Positions 22,961-34,985 of a stretch of DNA of 64,000 nt are shown one piece after another. Positions within the stretch are counted from its first letter, which is position 1. Each line of letters opens with the position of its first letter. Below the pieces are notes generated by a model, which was not told the origin of the DNA, searched no databases, and saw nothing but the letters and a program-made list of their open reading frames with translations. Made by a program: the position numbers and the translations under genes. Source of the stretch: Paguma larvata (Eukaryota; Chordata; Mammalia; Carnivora; Viverridae); NCBI GenBank assembly GCA_030068075.1, contig CM057839.1, positions 21,741,167-21,805,166 of the forward strand. The letters are read 5' to 3'.

Positions 22961-24532
22961 TTACACACCAAGTGAAATGCCCCTAATCTATGAGTTACTC
23001 TTTTTGACAAGGTGAGTTTATTTACTGAAATTTTGTGGTGTGGATGCAGAACCAGTGGTTTTTAAAAGGGATAAATTATTGTTTTTGTTTTGTTTTGTTT
23101 TTTAGTATTTATCAAATTTGTGGACACATTATTTTTTCCAAGCGATGCATATGAGCCCCATTTATATTCAGCCCAAATTCACAGGGTAATATTTTCAACA
23201 TTAATAGCTATTCTGTAAGGAAATTCATCTTACAAACATAAGCATGTTGGCCTTATTCTTCTTTCAATTTAGACCATTTAAAACTTAACAGAGAAACAAT
23301 AGGCTGGAGGTTAGTATTTAGTATTATTGTTTTAAGGAATGCAGTTGGTTCCCAGTTATTTGCCATGAAGAAAGGAAAATACATGCTAAAAATAAAATCT
23401 TAAACAAGAGAGTATTTTAAATCCTCAGTTACTATGCTAATATTATCTCTTGAGGTTGAAACCAGCAGGCGTATTCTACAGGTTGTCCACTTAGCTGATT
23501 AGGTGATTTCAACAAGACTCCTCGAAAGAATTGCTGGAAAACTGAAGAATGTATTAAAATCTCTTCAAGTTTAGAGTCCTCGATCCTCAGTACAAATTCT
23601 AAATATCCTTTGAGTGGAATGGCACTTTCTATATTACACTGAAAATTCTTTCTTTATTTTTTAAATTTCTGCTGTGATGATGTTCTGTACCCCTGTCACA
23701 CTAGAAAATGTCACATTATTTTGGTAAAGTTTAGTGACCAGTGTCATGCATAGGATAATGCAGATATTCACTTTTAAACTGGAAATTATTGGTAAATTAA
23801 GGCTTACAGGATATTAATCTCTTCTCGTTGTCATGGCAACTTTTTTTTTAATATACAGGGGATGGGGGATCCACACTGAACCAAATAACAAGCTTTGCCA
23901 GCTATCTTCCTAAAGAAAATATCATGTTAATTATATCTTGCACTTACACATACATTTTAAGGATAGTCTGTATGTTCTATTTACTGTTAAAATATAATTA
24001 AGTAGAAATAATTTTGAAATTATATGGCAAGTTGTTTCAAGCTATGTTTTATGTGAGAAATTTGTAAAATTCTCTTAAAATACGTTAGCTGGGAACATAC
24101 CTAAAATATCCATTCAAAAGAATGAGAATGATGTCGTTTGCTCTAATAAGTCTTATTCAACAATTGCCATTTAGATTTTCTCCAGTGACCATAAATCATT
24201 GAATTTTAGCATTAATGAACTTCAGTAATTGAAAGAAATGTTAATTTGACATTATGATTTCTATTAACCTTTACTTTATTTTTGATACTTTTCACCAACT
24301 TCTAACTTTTTAAAATAGTGATCGCTCTTGCTATAGAATTTGCTTATTTATCATTCCAATTATATCTTCAAATATAAATATGATTCTGTCATATACCTCA
24401 TGAATTTTTATATGAAATGATCTTAAATTTATAAAAATTGGGGGACTCATAGTTTATAATATCTGAGTTTCTAAGATAAAAAAAGATGTACATTAGCTAA
24501 ATTAAAATAATAAAAGAAAAATATATTTATAA
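22961..24532. other. Unassigned AT-rich DNA
   Basis: No gene or family is recognised. A (TTTTG)n run lies at 23080-23101. Confidence 0.4.
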
Positions 24533-24543
24533 GATGTACTTTA

Positions 24544-24739
24544 CTTATTTTTTTAGTGTTTACTCATTATTTGAGAGAGAGAGAGAGACAGAGCATGAGT
24601 GTAGGAGCAGCAGCGAGAGAGGGAGACACAGAATGCGAAGCAGGCTCCAGGCTCCAAACTGTCAGCACAGAGCCTGTCACAGGGCTTGAACTTGTAAACT
24701 GTCAGACACTTAACCAGCTGAGCCACCCAGGTATCCCCT
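24544..24739 (-). mobile_element. CAN-SINE with 11-bp TSD
   Basis: A minus-strand copy. 'gatgtacttta' flanks it at 24533-24543 and 24740-24750 exactly. An internal deletion has removed about 20 bases of the B-box/head region ('aactgtcagacactta' joins two normally separated blocks). Confidence 0.93.
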
Positions 24740-24750
24740 GATGTACTTTA

Positions 24751-25615
24751 GTTTAAAAGCAGTTTGAAAATTTTTTTAAACTCCAGGATATCTAGAACAT
24801 TTCAAGTAAGTCACTGTATATTCAGTCACTAAACTCACAGCTCTTCAAAGAAAGATGAAATATTATTCATTTTTACAAATTCAGGCCCTAGCACACACAG
24901 TATTTGACATCAAGTAGATGCTCAAATTCACGCTGAAATAGACTTTAAAAAAATAACACTTACTGAATAATAAGCTTTAAAAACTGATGAATTCTTCTCT
25001 AATATGAAATTATCTTTTATATAGTATATGTGTTAAAGTATATATTATATCTTAGCAAGTTCAAAGACTAGAATGGGAATTGAAATGTTTGTTCATGCTT
25101 GCCATTTCAATTTTGTTCATTCTTATCAATGTGTTTTGTTTCCTTCTTATTTAAAAATAATACAAATATTGGCTTAAATATAATATACATTACATTTCTA
25201 GTGTACTGAAATACTAAGCTCAGTCAAAAAAGTACTTGTTTAATTCTTACTATATTCTACATTCATTGTTTTTACTTTTTATTTTTAAGTTTTTAAACAG
25301 AAAAGCTGGCACGAACAGATGTAGAAGAGAAAGAAAACTGTAGGATGTAACCAGGTTTGTTAATCCAACTTTTGTGGGGAAAACAATGTCTAGTGATAAC
25401 TGGCTTAAAAACTGATAAGAGAGAAATTCATTCACTCGAATTTCTGGGAGTTTGAAGAATGACTGTAGTAGTTATTACAGATGATACAAGAAAACTAAAA
25501 GTAGATATATAAAGCAGTGATTTTTATTATATGTTCACAATGGACTTTGGTGAATATGTAAAATGTACAGTTTTTTGTTCTATGTTAATTACAGAAAAAT
25601 CAGTTTGGTGTCATT
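24751..25615. other. Unassigned AT-rich DNA
   Basis: No gene is recognised. 24850-24930 ('ggccctagcacacacag..agtagatgctcaaattc') may be an L2 3' end, but it is too diverged to list separately. Confidence 0.4.
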
Positions 25616-25633
25616 AAAAGGCAGAGATTCTCT

Positions 25634-25943
25634 TGGAACTGGAGGGTATTATGTTAAGTGAAATAAGTCAGTCAGAAAAAGACAGATGCCATATGTTTCC
25701 ATGCATAGATGGACTTTGTTAGACTAAGCAAAATCCAGGGGGAGGGGAAGAGGGGAAAGGAGAAAAGACACAGAGAGGGAGGGAGACAAAACATAAAAGA
25801 CTCTCAAAGATTAAGAACAAACTGAGAATGAGGGGGATGAGGGAGGGGAGAGAGGGCGTGACAGACATTAAAGAGGGCACATATTGGGATGAACACTGGG
25901 TGTTATATGTAAACCAATTTGAAAATAAACTATTATTAAAAAA
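25634..25943 (+). mobile_element. Young LINE-1, 3'-end-only insertion with 18-bp TSD
   Basis: About 310 bases begin in the last codons of ORF2 ('gaactggagggtattatg'), include the GA-rich 3' UTR and end 'gaaaataaactattatt' plus A. The exact repeat 'aaaaggcagagattctct' flanks it (25616-25633 and 25944-25961). It matches the 3' end of the L1 at 42767-43883 closely, so both belong to one recent carnivore subfamily. Severe 5' truncation is normal for L1. No protein is encoded. Confidence 0.95.
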
Positions 25944-25961
25944 AAAAGGCAGAGATTCTCT

Positions 25962-26409
25962 GAACGGAGAAAATGTCTGTCAACTATTGATGTACTTTAA
26001 ATATTAATACAGAGATAGGTTAAAAACAAATGCACTGCAAAAAATATACATTGTTACTAGTAAGCAAAGAAGGATGAAGTGGTTACAGTAATCTCAAACA
26101 CAAACGACTGACTGCATGTAAAACAACATTGCAAAAAAAGAGAAATGTCTTAATGAAAAGAGCAGCAATTCATCAAGAGATTATAAATATTACATGCATT
26201 TAATAACTTACCTTCAAAATCATGAATGTCACACTACCTAGAAAAATTAAAGCTTTAAATATTTATATAACAATAGATATTATTTTAATAGTAGCTCGTA
26301 GTACATATTAGTTTAACATTAGGTTATATTAGAATTTAATATTAGTATTTAAGAAAGTTCTAAAATCAATGAGTTAAAGCTCATGTTTAGGAAAAGTAAA
26401 TTCAATATC
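25962..26409. other. Unassigned AT-rich DNA
   Basis: Nothing recognisable is present. Its right part may belong to the L1 relic that follows. Confidence 0.35.
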
Positions 26410-28490
26410 AGCAAAGAAAGGAAAATAAGAAATTAGAGCCAAAATAAATATAAGAGAGAGAAACAACACAGAAAACGTCAAAGACAAAAGTTTATTCTTG
26501 GAAGTATTAATGTAATAATTAACATCTAGCTAGACGAACCAAGGATAAAAAGAATGATTTTTCCATATCAGAAATGAACATGAAGTCACCACTACAGACT
26601 GCAGAAATTAAAATAATTATAATAATATAAATAACTTTATGCTCATGTATGTATATTTTAGAGGAAATAAACAAATTCTTTGAAATATATAACTTGTCAA
26701 AACTGAAACAGAAAACCTGACTACCATTAAATATATTAAATTTTTTCTGAATCTTCCCATAAGAAATCTCCAGGCTTTGATTGTTTTTACTTGTGGATAT
26801 TTTTCAATATTTAAGATAATGTGAGCATCGATTTTATTTAACGTCCCTGAGAAAATAGAGAAGCAAAAACTTCACAACAACTAGTGAAACCCTAAAAAGA
26901 TAAAATAAAGTAATAAAACTCATGGACCAATTCTCCCCTTGAATATATACACACATGCCAAAACAAATGCATAAATATTAATAATTCATATGAATCCAGA
27001 CTTATACAAGTAGCTTATAAATTATAAATAATTAAGATCAACTTCAGTGATATAAATATAATATTGAAGTAATTAAATAAATGCCATTAATGGGACATAT
27101 ATTATGATTAGTCAATAGAAGCAAAAAAACATTTGACAGAAATTAATATCCATCATGAGAAAATTTCTCAGTAAACCAAGTGTGAAAAAGAACTTGCATA
27201 TTCTGGTGAAAGATGTCTACAAAAACCTACAGTTATTTAAAGGCAAATTATTAAGTGGTATTTTCTAAGATTAGGATATGCCAAAGATTCCACTCAATTT
27301 TATTGAGCATTTTTCAGAAGTTCTGGATATTTTAATAAGCCAAGAAAAAATAAAATCTTACAGATAAAATTACTTCTATTTCTATTATTTCTGTTTTAGA
27401 AGACAATTATTTATGCAAAATGTATGAAGGAATCTATGAAATAATTACGAACACTGATTAACTAATTAAGTTCTCAGGATACAAGGTTAATAACTAATAA
27501 TCAACTATATTTCATATAATTCTAAGAATATTTAGAAAGGGAAAAATAGTTCTGTTTACGTAGCATGAGCAAACTCAAAGAAGGAAGGGATTATCTTTTA
27601 AAAAATTATGTCAAATCCCCTGTGTGAAACACCGCAGAAACCTGTATAGACAAATGTAAAATGACCTAAACAAAGACATATGTCATGTTTATGGATTGGA
27701 AGAATACTTTCAGGATCTTTTCCCCAATTTGATCTAGAGACTCAATCCACTCTCAACAAAAATCATGCAATTAAAAAATATTTTTGTAGAAATTCCCTAG
27801 CAGCTTTAACAATGTATATGAAACTGCAAGAGATTTAGAATATACAAAGAATTCTTGAAATAAATAAAAGAACAAATTTGGGTGATTTACATTATCTCAC
27901 TTCAAGTTCTACTCTAAAACTAGGGTATTTGAGGGACTGTGCCATTATCTGAAGAATAATTAAATAGATATACATAATAGAATAGGAAATCTAGATATAA
28001 ACCCAAATGAAAAGGTATCTTATTTTTCTCAAATGTAAAATATTTTATTTTTTAATGTTTATTTATTTTTTGAGAGAGAGAGAGAGAGACAGAGCACAAG
28101 GAGGGGAGGAGCAGAGAGAGGAGACAGAATCTGAAGAAGGCTCCAGGCTCTGAGCTGTCAGCACATTGCCCGATGCGGGGCTCTAACCCACAAACCATGA
28201 GATCATGACCTGAGCTGAAGTCGGACGCTTAACCAACTATGCCACCCAGGTGCCTCGCAAATATCAAATATTTTAATGGGAAAAGTAGCATCTATGCGAA
28301 AACGTGAGCTAGAATATTTGGATATCTATATGTACAAAAAAATAAAACAAAAGCGTTATCTGTACCTCACATAACACTCAGAATTACTTTGAGATTGACA
28401 ATAGAAAACAAACAAAACAAAACGGAACATGGCATTCTAAAATCCCAAAGGTTTTAGAACAAAATTCAGGAGAATACGATCTTGACACAG
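26410..28490 (+). mobile_element. Old LINE-1 ORF2 relic, SINE-interrupted
   Basis: Diverged L1 ORF2 landmarks occur in order: 'catctagctagacgaacc', 'tagaggaaataaacaaattc', 'aaacatttgacagaaatt', 'caaaaacctacag', 'tgtatatgaaactgcaag' and 'atagaataggaaatctag'. Many indels and stops occur and no frame is long. It is an ancient (L1M-like) copy spanning most of the reverse transcriptase, but no intact catalytic motif can be read. A CAN-SINE entered it at 28048. Confidence 0.7.
28048..28257 (-). mobile_element. CAN-SINE inside old L1, aged TSD
   Basis: A full-length minus-strand copy with (GA)n and a head complement ending 'ccacccaggtgcctc'. Flanks 'caaatgtaaaatatttta' (28030-28047) and 'caaatatcaaatatttta' (28258-28275) differ at a few positions and are read as the duplicated target. 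The host L1 continues on both sides. Confidence 0.93.
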
Positions 28491-28650
28491 TTGTGGGCAA
28501 GTTTAATCCCAGCTAGTCTATCGTACCCATTTGTTTACCTCATGGATGGCTGGATTAATGGTGCTAATCTTTGGCCATAGCAGAATGTATTCATTGATTG
28601 ATGATGATCTGTCTACAGTGTGAAATATGTTGGATGCAGCATCCATACAT

Positions 28651-28709
28651 AAATTATATATATCATATATTATATATATCATATATTGTCAATATATATA
28701 TATATATTT
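28651..28709. repeat. Interrupted (TA)n repeat
   Basis: Several TA runs are separated by 'catatatt'-type interruptions. A 15-base perfect palindrome, tggatgcagcatcca (28631-28645), lies just to the left. Confidence 0.9.
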
Positions 28710-28900
28710 ACATTTTTCTTAATTCTGTCCCAGTAAAATGCACTTAGTATTTGAATAAAAAAATAATTAGTCAACTGCTTCTAGTGAGGGCTTCTAAAAG
28801 TAAATTAGGATTACGACTTAGGACATACCTGATACAGAAAATTCAGTGAATTTTATCAATAAGAATTGAAAATAGTACGGGCATTAAATGTTCAACTCTA

Positions 28901-29119
28901 GGGGCACCCGGGTGGCTCAGTCGGTTAAGTGTCTGACTTCGGCTCAGGTCATGATCTCACAGTCTGTGAGTTCGAGCCCCACGTCGGGCTCTGTGCTGTC
29001 AGCTCAGAACCTGGAGCCTGCTTCAGATTGTGTCTCCCTCTCTCTCTCTGACCCTCCCCCACTCATGCTTTGTCTCTCCCGCTCTCAAAAATAAATAAAA
29101 ACATTAAAAACATTTAAAA
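28901..29119 (+). mobile_element. CAN-SINE with perfect 15-bp TSD
   Basis: A full-length, little-diverged plus-strand copy: 'ggggcacccgggtggctcag', A box, B box 'gagttcgagcccc', CT-rich block and a tail of 'aataaataaa' units. 'aaatgttcaactcta' flanks it exactly (28886-28900 and 29120-29134). It is one of the youngest insertions in the window. The open frame 28888-29094 is SINE-derived. Confidence 0.97.
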
Positions 29120-29134
29120 AAATGTTCAACTCTA

Positions 29135-30269
29135 TAAATGACCTGAAAGGGTGCATTACTTACTTGTTGTTACACATTATTTCATACACAATTTAATATT
29201 TTAGATGCTGAGTATGTCCAATAAAGCAGCAAAGTCATAGTCCAGCACAGGACCCTGGGAGCACTTAGCCCAGAATGAAGACTTCCATGTCCTCGAACAG
29301 AAGATGAATGAATTCCTTCATTCACACTTCTTCATTTGTCCATTTATTCATCATTTGTTGAATAATCATGGTACTGGATGATGAAGGATATATCTTTTGA
29401 AATAATAGCACCTGTCTTAATGGACCTATGCTTTTAATTCTTCCTCAGAATACAACTGTCATAAACTGAAAAAAATCTAGCTGATAGTTCAAAAGCTTCA
29501 GATATAAATAATAATTAAAAAAACATGGAAAATACTGTGAACTATTTGACATACTTTTTTTATTTTCTTAAGTGTATAATTAAAAAATTATACTGAATAA
29601 ATAATTAGGTGAGAACAGAGGAAAATGTAGCGACAGATATTACTCTGCGGCCAGAATACTGGATGCACAGGTAATTATATGTTCTGTCTTGCATGATGAA
29701 CTCTATTAACCACAAATAAGAAAAGTTCAATACTAGTTACGAGCTTTGAGAATAGAATCACAAAGCCAAAATCACACATGTACTGATGCCAGACACCAGG
29801 GAAAATGAGAAAGAATGCCAAAATCTAATATGAAAATCAGGGGTGTAAAAATATATAAAATATTACAATTACACAGCAGGAAATGTGATAGTTAAAGAGG
29901 TCGAAGAACAGGTTATTAGTAGGTGAATTACTGTAAAACTGCAAAGATTAGATACTCTATTTTGAAATTGGAAAGGTGAAACTCAAAATTTCAGAAGTGT
30001 TCAATTTAGTTTGACAGTAATAAATCCAGTAGTTGTTACAAACTTGAGCCCTGGATTAGATACCTGAGGTTTTCCTGTTTTGAAGGTGGATATTTTCATT
30101 CGATTCTTGTGTATTATACCTTGAGTAGAATTATAACATGCCTGCATTAAGTTGCTGACTGGACACAAATATTTTTTGAGCTTCCTATATTATCATAATA
30201 AATATATTTGTATATGTTCATTATATAGTAAATATATCTATGGATACAAAGGAAAATGGGAATCATTTA
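29135..30269. other. Unassigned AT-rich DNA
   Basis: No gene is recognised. At 29320-29440, 'cacttcttcatttgtccatt..tcatttgttgaataatcatgg' resembles an L2 or MIR 3' region, very diverged. Confidence 0.4.
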
Positions 30270-30285
30270 AAAATATTGATCTTAA

Positions 30286-30493
30286 GAGGAGCCTGGGTTC
30301 GAACGTTCGACTTCCACCCAGGTCATGATCTCATAGTTCGTGAGTTCGAGCCTGGCATTAGGCTCCGTGCTGACAACTGGGAGCCTGGAGCCTGCTTCGG
30401 ATTCTGTGTCTCCCTCTCTCTTTCTGCCCCTCCCCCGCTCATGCTCTGTCTCTCAAAAAGAAATAAATGTTTAATAAAATAAATTTAAAACAT
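30286..30493 (+). mobile_element. CAN-SINE with 16-bp TSD and altered head
   Basis: A plus-strand copy with flanks 'aaaatattgatcttaa' (30270-30285) and 'aaaatattgaccttaa' (30494-30509), one mismatch. The head has lost 'ggctcagtcggttaag', so the A box is gone: 'gcctgggttcgaacgttcg' runs straight into the 'acttccacccagg' block. Pol III transcription is unlikely. The frame 30240-30482 is SINE-derived. Confidence 0.95.
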
Positions 30494-30509
30494 AAAATAT
30501 TGACCTTAA

Positions 30510-31387
30510 ATATGAAACAAATAAATTAATGAGTATTTGTTGAAATGTATTAGATTATCAAGTAACTTTTACATTTCTAGCTTTTTCTTAACTCTCAGTG
30601 TTTGATTAGAACTTGATTATGATCTCAAGGTCTCACTGCCCTGGATCAGGGAAGCCATCTTCCTGACTTTACTGCACAGTGTGGAAACTCTCCCTGTCAA
30701 CTGAAGTTGGCTCTCCTTCATAGTTGACACCTGCCTGACACGGACCTTATTTCTGGCTACTCTTGAAAAATATCTTTTCAAAGTCAGGATATAGGTTCCT
30801 GCTGTGGCTATCTAATTTATCTAGAAATTACAACTTCTCTGTAATTCTCTTTGTTTTTAAACTTATTTTACTTCTCTGTGGCATTCATGCTATTGACATC
30901 TGTCTTCATTTGAAGCTCCTTTGCCCAGTGGATTCCAGGAAGCCATTCTCCTGTTCTTCATTTCTGACAACCTCTTTGGTTGGAAATTTACCTTCTTCTA
31001 ATGCTCAAAATAAATAAACTTAAAAAAAGAAATTATTCTTAATACCTATGTCTATTAGCCTTTAAATAAGTATTTAGAAATTTTATCTTTGACTCAATTT
31101 GTTTCAATCTTTACATGTACTCAGGAAAAGTTAGCAGTGCCTGCTTTCAATTACCACAGATGTTTCTACATACAATTCACAAATTTAAAATAACTGCTTG
31201 GAAATTTATCCTGAATTCCACAATAAAATTTAAATTCTATTTATTTTTGCTTAAATGAACTAACCATTTCGAATTTACACAAATTTAAACCTAACTCTTC
31301 CCCAATGTTGCTTTTATATATTAAAATGCACATACTATACTTTTAACTCAATAAATTGTTCTGCCAAGTCAAAAAAAATCAGTAGTA
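30510..31387. other. Unassigned DNA with duplicated SINE-tail block
   Basis: 30600-31000 is less AT-rich and carries an 84-codon open frame (30763-31017) with no recognised domain. 31003-31066 repeats the SINE tail and flank that occur again at 31594-31660 ('caaaataaataaactt', then 'gaaattattcttaatacct'). No SINE body lies before this first copy. Confidence 0.45.
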
Positions 31388-31399
31388 GAAATTATTCTT

Positions 31400-31619
31400 G
31401 GGGTGCCTGGGTGGCTCAGTTGGTTAAGCGTCTGACTCCTGATTTTGGCTGAGGTCATGAACTTGCAGTTAGTGTGTTGGAACCCCAAATCAGGCTCTTC
31501 ACTGTCAGTGTGGAGCCTGCTTGGGATTCTCCCTCTCTCTCTTTCTTTCCTCCTCGCTCTCTGCCCCTCCCCCACTCTCACTATCTTGCTCTTTCAAAAT
31601 AAATAAACTTAAAAAAAAG
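31400..31619 (+). mobile_element. CAN-SINE with 12-bp TSD
   Basis: A plus-strand copy of the subfamily with 'ctgactcctgattttggct'. The exact repeat 'gaaattattctt' flanks it (31388-31399 and 31620-31631). The tail is 'aaaataaataaactt' plus A. The minus-strand frame 31369-31581 is not a gene. Confidence 0.95.
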
Positions 31620-31631
31620 GAAATTATTCTT

Positions 31632-31830
31632 AATACCTATATCTATTAACTTTTATATCCACTTAATCCCTTGTCCTGAAATGATTTATTTTGAGATCTT
31701 TCCTCTTCTCTCTACTCCCTCAAAAATATTCTAGATTGTACTTTGACGCTTGAAGGCAGAGCTTGGTCTCTCCTCTTCATTTTGTGTTAATATGCTTAGA
31801 TCCCATATTGATTGAATGAATGATTACACT
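31632..31830 (+). mobile_element. Possible L2 3' end
   Basis: 'tagattgtactttgacgctt..gaaggcagagcttggtctc' and 'ttgattgaatgaatgatt' match the order of the conserved LINE-2 3' end, with a deletion in the middle. Confidence 0.5.
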
Positions 31831-32454
31831 AGAAGTAGCAAGTTACCCAATTATATAGTGACTTAATGGACAATTTTGTTTTTCTTCTTTTTATGTTAAT
31901 ATGCCAAGTGGGTGGCCCATGACAACAAGTCAGCTTGACTCCTTTCCAAATTTCCTTCCATCATTACATAAGATCTGTCATTATCTACATTGTGAGTTCT
32001 GGGTCACTTCTGTTTTCATCCAGTGAAAAAGAAATGAACATGAAGGAGCACTTGTAGTCTTAAATCAGAAACCCCTGAAGTGGCATACTTTACTTCCACT
32101 CACATCGTTTTGGCAAGAATTTAATCAGACAGCCACGCCAAGTGCAAAAGAAACCAGAAAATGTATCTATGTGCACAGGAAAAAAAGGAAACACATTTTG
32201 GAATATAATTATCATTCTTGGCTGTATAGCCCATGGTCCCAATATCATGCCTTTCATCCTTAACAAACTATCCCATACACTCTCAGAATCTGAAGTATTT
32301 AGTGATGATCCACAACTGACAGGGCAATTCTCAGTATTTTGCATCCTATACTAGGACTTTATGTTCACTTTGCCTTAAATAAAGCATAACCCTATCTTTC
32401 CATTAGATTCACACTCCAGAAATTGTGAACTATGTATGATTCCATAAATGATCT
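31831..32454. other. Unassigned DNA
   Basis: No gene is recognised. Overlapping frames on both strands at 32090-32354 (70 and 84 codons) have no family signature, and at most one could be real. Confidence 0.35.
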
Positions 32455-32677
32455 GCTTCTCCTTTTCTTTCCATTCCTCCAACCCTTTTCTTCTCTTCCT
32501 CCTCCTTCTTTTTCCCCTTTTTCCCTTTCTTCTTATTTTTCTCCTTCTTTTCCTTCTCCTTTTCTTTCCCCTTCCCCTTCTTCATCTTCCCCTTCCCCTT
32601 CCTCTCCTTCTCCTTCTTCTTCTCCTTCTCCTCCTTCCCCTTCTCCTCCTTCTCTTCTCCTTCTCCTACTCCTTCTC

Positions 32678-32708
<31 letters not shown>

Positions 32709-32718
32709 CTCCTCCTCA
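32455..32718 (+). repeat. 260-bp polypyrimidine (CCTTCT)n tract
   Basis: C and T make up almost the whole stretch, in CCTTCT, CCTT, CTTCTT and CCTCCT units. It ends in (TCT)n and (CCT)n and then ATAATTATTATT. The two plus-strand frames of about 100 codons over it (Ser/Pro/Leu only) are artefacts of composition. Long homopurine-homopyrimidine tracts with mirror symmetry can adopt triplex DNA. Confidence 0.95.
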
Positions 32719-33337
32719 TAATTATTATTTTATTTTATTTTTAATGGTAACCATACTCTAGAATATATCTTCCCATTTTCAACAGCTAAATATTATAAAC
32801 ATCCTTTAAGTTATAGTTATTTTAATAATTCTCCAAGAAGAATTAGGGACACCTAAGTTTTCATACTATTTATTAGCAGTTTAATGATAATTATATTTAA
32901 TAATTATTATTCACCTGCAGCAGGCTATATGCACCTTACTATCAGGATCTATGTCTGTTCATATTGACAATGTATGCTCGACAGTCATTTCTAAATTAAT
33001 GATTTTCAAATTATGGTATATAAAGTTGTTTAAATCAAGAAAATAAAATTGTATTGAGAAAAGACATTATATGTATGCATGTTATTCAGTTTCAGAATTA
33101 TACATGAAAACTCTAAAAAACAATAGGATACCAACATATGAAAATCCATATAATGGTTTACATTATTTTAATATTATTTGGAGGTAAAACTTTTAATATG
33201 AGAAATTTTATATTGATTCATATTTTCAAATTAAATTCTGTTAAGTAGTTTTAGATTTGCCTTCTTATAAAGGCTACTTATTTACTTTTATAAATAAGAT
33301 TCCCAGCATTTGTTCATTATGCTATGGTTTGCAACTT
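32719..33337. other. Unassigned AT-rich DNA
   Basis: No gene or family is recognised. Confidence 0.4.
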
Positions 33338-33353
33338 TATGTATTTTATTTTA

Positions 33354-33561
33354 TTTTAGCGTTTTTATTTTATTTTTAGAGACATAGAGACAGAGAGTGA
33401 GCACGGAAAGGGCAGAGAGAGTGGGAGACACAGAATCTGAAGCAGGCTGCAGGCTCTGAGCCATCAGCACAGAGCCCGACGTGGGGCTCGAACTCACAGA
33501 CCATGAGATCATGACCTGAGCTGAAGTCGGCCACTTAACCAACTGAGCCACCCAGGCGCCC
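33354..33561 (-). mobile_element. CAN-SINE with perfect 16-bp TSD
   Basis: A full-length minus-strand copy. 'tatgtattttatttta' flanks it exactly (33338-33353 and 33562-33577). The frame 33351-33551 is SINE-derived. Confidence 0.96.
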
Positions 33562-33577
33562 TATGTATTTTATTTTA

Positions 33578-34489
33578 ATATGCCACTCTTTCAAGTAGAC
33601 AAATGGGAAAAATGGTTGTGTGACCTTGCATATGCATTTAAAGTATTGGCGATAATAAATTGCATAACAATCTCATCTTATTGGTACTACTCAAAGATTC
33701 TGTGTATCTCTCATTGCTTCAGACATTTTGTATAATTTCCTGGATGGAGAGATCCACATGAAGGTGAATTTCTGGAAGCCTGAAGAAGTCATTAATTCTT
33801 ACTACTAAAAGTGTTAATATTCACCAAGTGGAGTTGCCTACTACTGTGATCACTGAAAACTGTATTTGCTGTCAGCAGGTTCAATGCCTGACACTAAGTA
33901 TATAAATCAAAGAATTGCCAGACTTATCACTAACTAAGTAAGAATTTCTACTCAGTAAGTTTAAAATACAACCTATGTAATGAGATTCCTCCAACAATAA
34001 TAAAATAAAAGATACGTAAAAGAGATGCACTATTCTGTTGAGGAGGAGTTAAGAGAAGTTTCCTGGGTAGATGAAGTTTTATAAAAGACTTTGTTGTAGG
34101 AAATGAGTTTGGATGACATAAATTTCATCTGAATTTCCATCTTCTTATTAAGTTTCTGTTTAAAGCTTTTACTATTTGCTATTTGTTTTAGAATTATCCC
34201 CATCCAGAAAGATCTTCAAATGTGTCTAATTAGACTATAAATCTCAAAATAATTTGTTTCTAAATTTTCCTTGAACAGAAAAACAGCACTCTACTAGTGT
34301 TGCTAATATCACTACGTCCTTCACACTGCTTTGACTGAATGTACAACTATTACTTCTACTCTGTCACCGCAAGAAGGGAAATGTTTCAGTATATCACACA
34401 ATGCAATATAGCTTTAATTAGTTAAGGTAACATATATGGCATTAATTTAAACTCTAATTATACAATGTAATGACTTTCCTATTTACTGT
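33578..34489. other. Unassigned AT-rich DNA
   Basis: No gene or family is recognised. Confidence 0.4.
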
Positions 34490-34680
34490 GACTCGGATGG
34501 TCTAAATAATCTGGCCAATCTCACATAGCTAATGAGTGAATAATTTAGTATTCAAATCCAAAACTATTTGTTTTTAAGCCCATACTAATTTCATTAATTG
34601 TAATCTCAATATTGTAGCCATCATAAGGCCTACTATGTAATAGGCCCAATACTAAGAATATTTAACAGATTTCCATAGAA
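34490..34680 (+). mobile_element. Possible MIR-like relics
   Basis: 'caatctcacatagctaatg..tattcaaatccaaaact' resembles the MIR 3' part. 'ctactatgtaataggccca..atactaagaatattt' resembles the start of another MIR. Both are heavily diverged. Confidence 0.4.
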
Positions 34681-34749
34681 TATGTGTATGACAAAATCTA
34701 AGTTATTTCTTTGATCTAGAAAGTCAATGTGCTATCCACCAAAAATTAG

Positions 34750-34985
34750 CAAACTATCCTTTGAATATTAAATATCAACAGCCTGATTCTAAAGTCTATG
34801 TGGAAAGGAAAAGGACCTAAATTACCCAACACAATACTGAAAAACAACAAAATTAGAGGACTGAAAAATACCTGACTTCGAGATTTACTCTAAAGCTACA
34901 GTGATCTAGCCAGTTTTGTATTGATGGAAGAGTAAACGAATCTTCAACAGAACAGAATGGAGAACCCAACATCATTCTATCTATC
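34750..34985 (+). mobile_element. Old LINE-1 ORF2 fragment
   Basis: 'tctatgtggaaaggaaaagg', 'ctctaaagctacagtgatct' and 'tcttcaacagaacagaatgg' are decayed L1 ORF2 phrases in the expected order. No frame is intact. Confidence 0.65.

Noticed and set aside
28901..28990. tRNA-like A and B boxes in SINE heads
   Set aside because: These are SINE promoter relics, not functional tRNA genes. The bodies lack a full cloverleaf and continue into SINE-specific sequence.
32432..32761. Two overlapping frames of about 100 codons rich in Ser, Pro and Leu
   Set aside because: They come only from the polypyrimidine composition.
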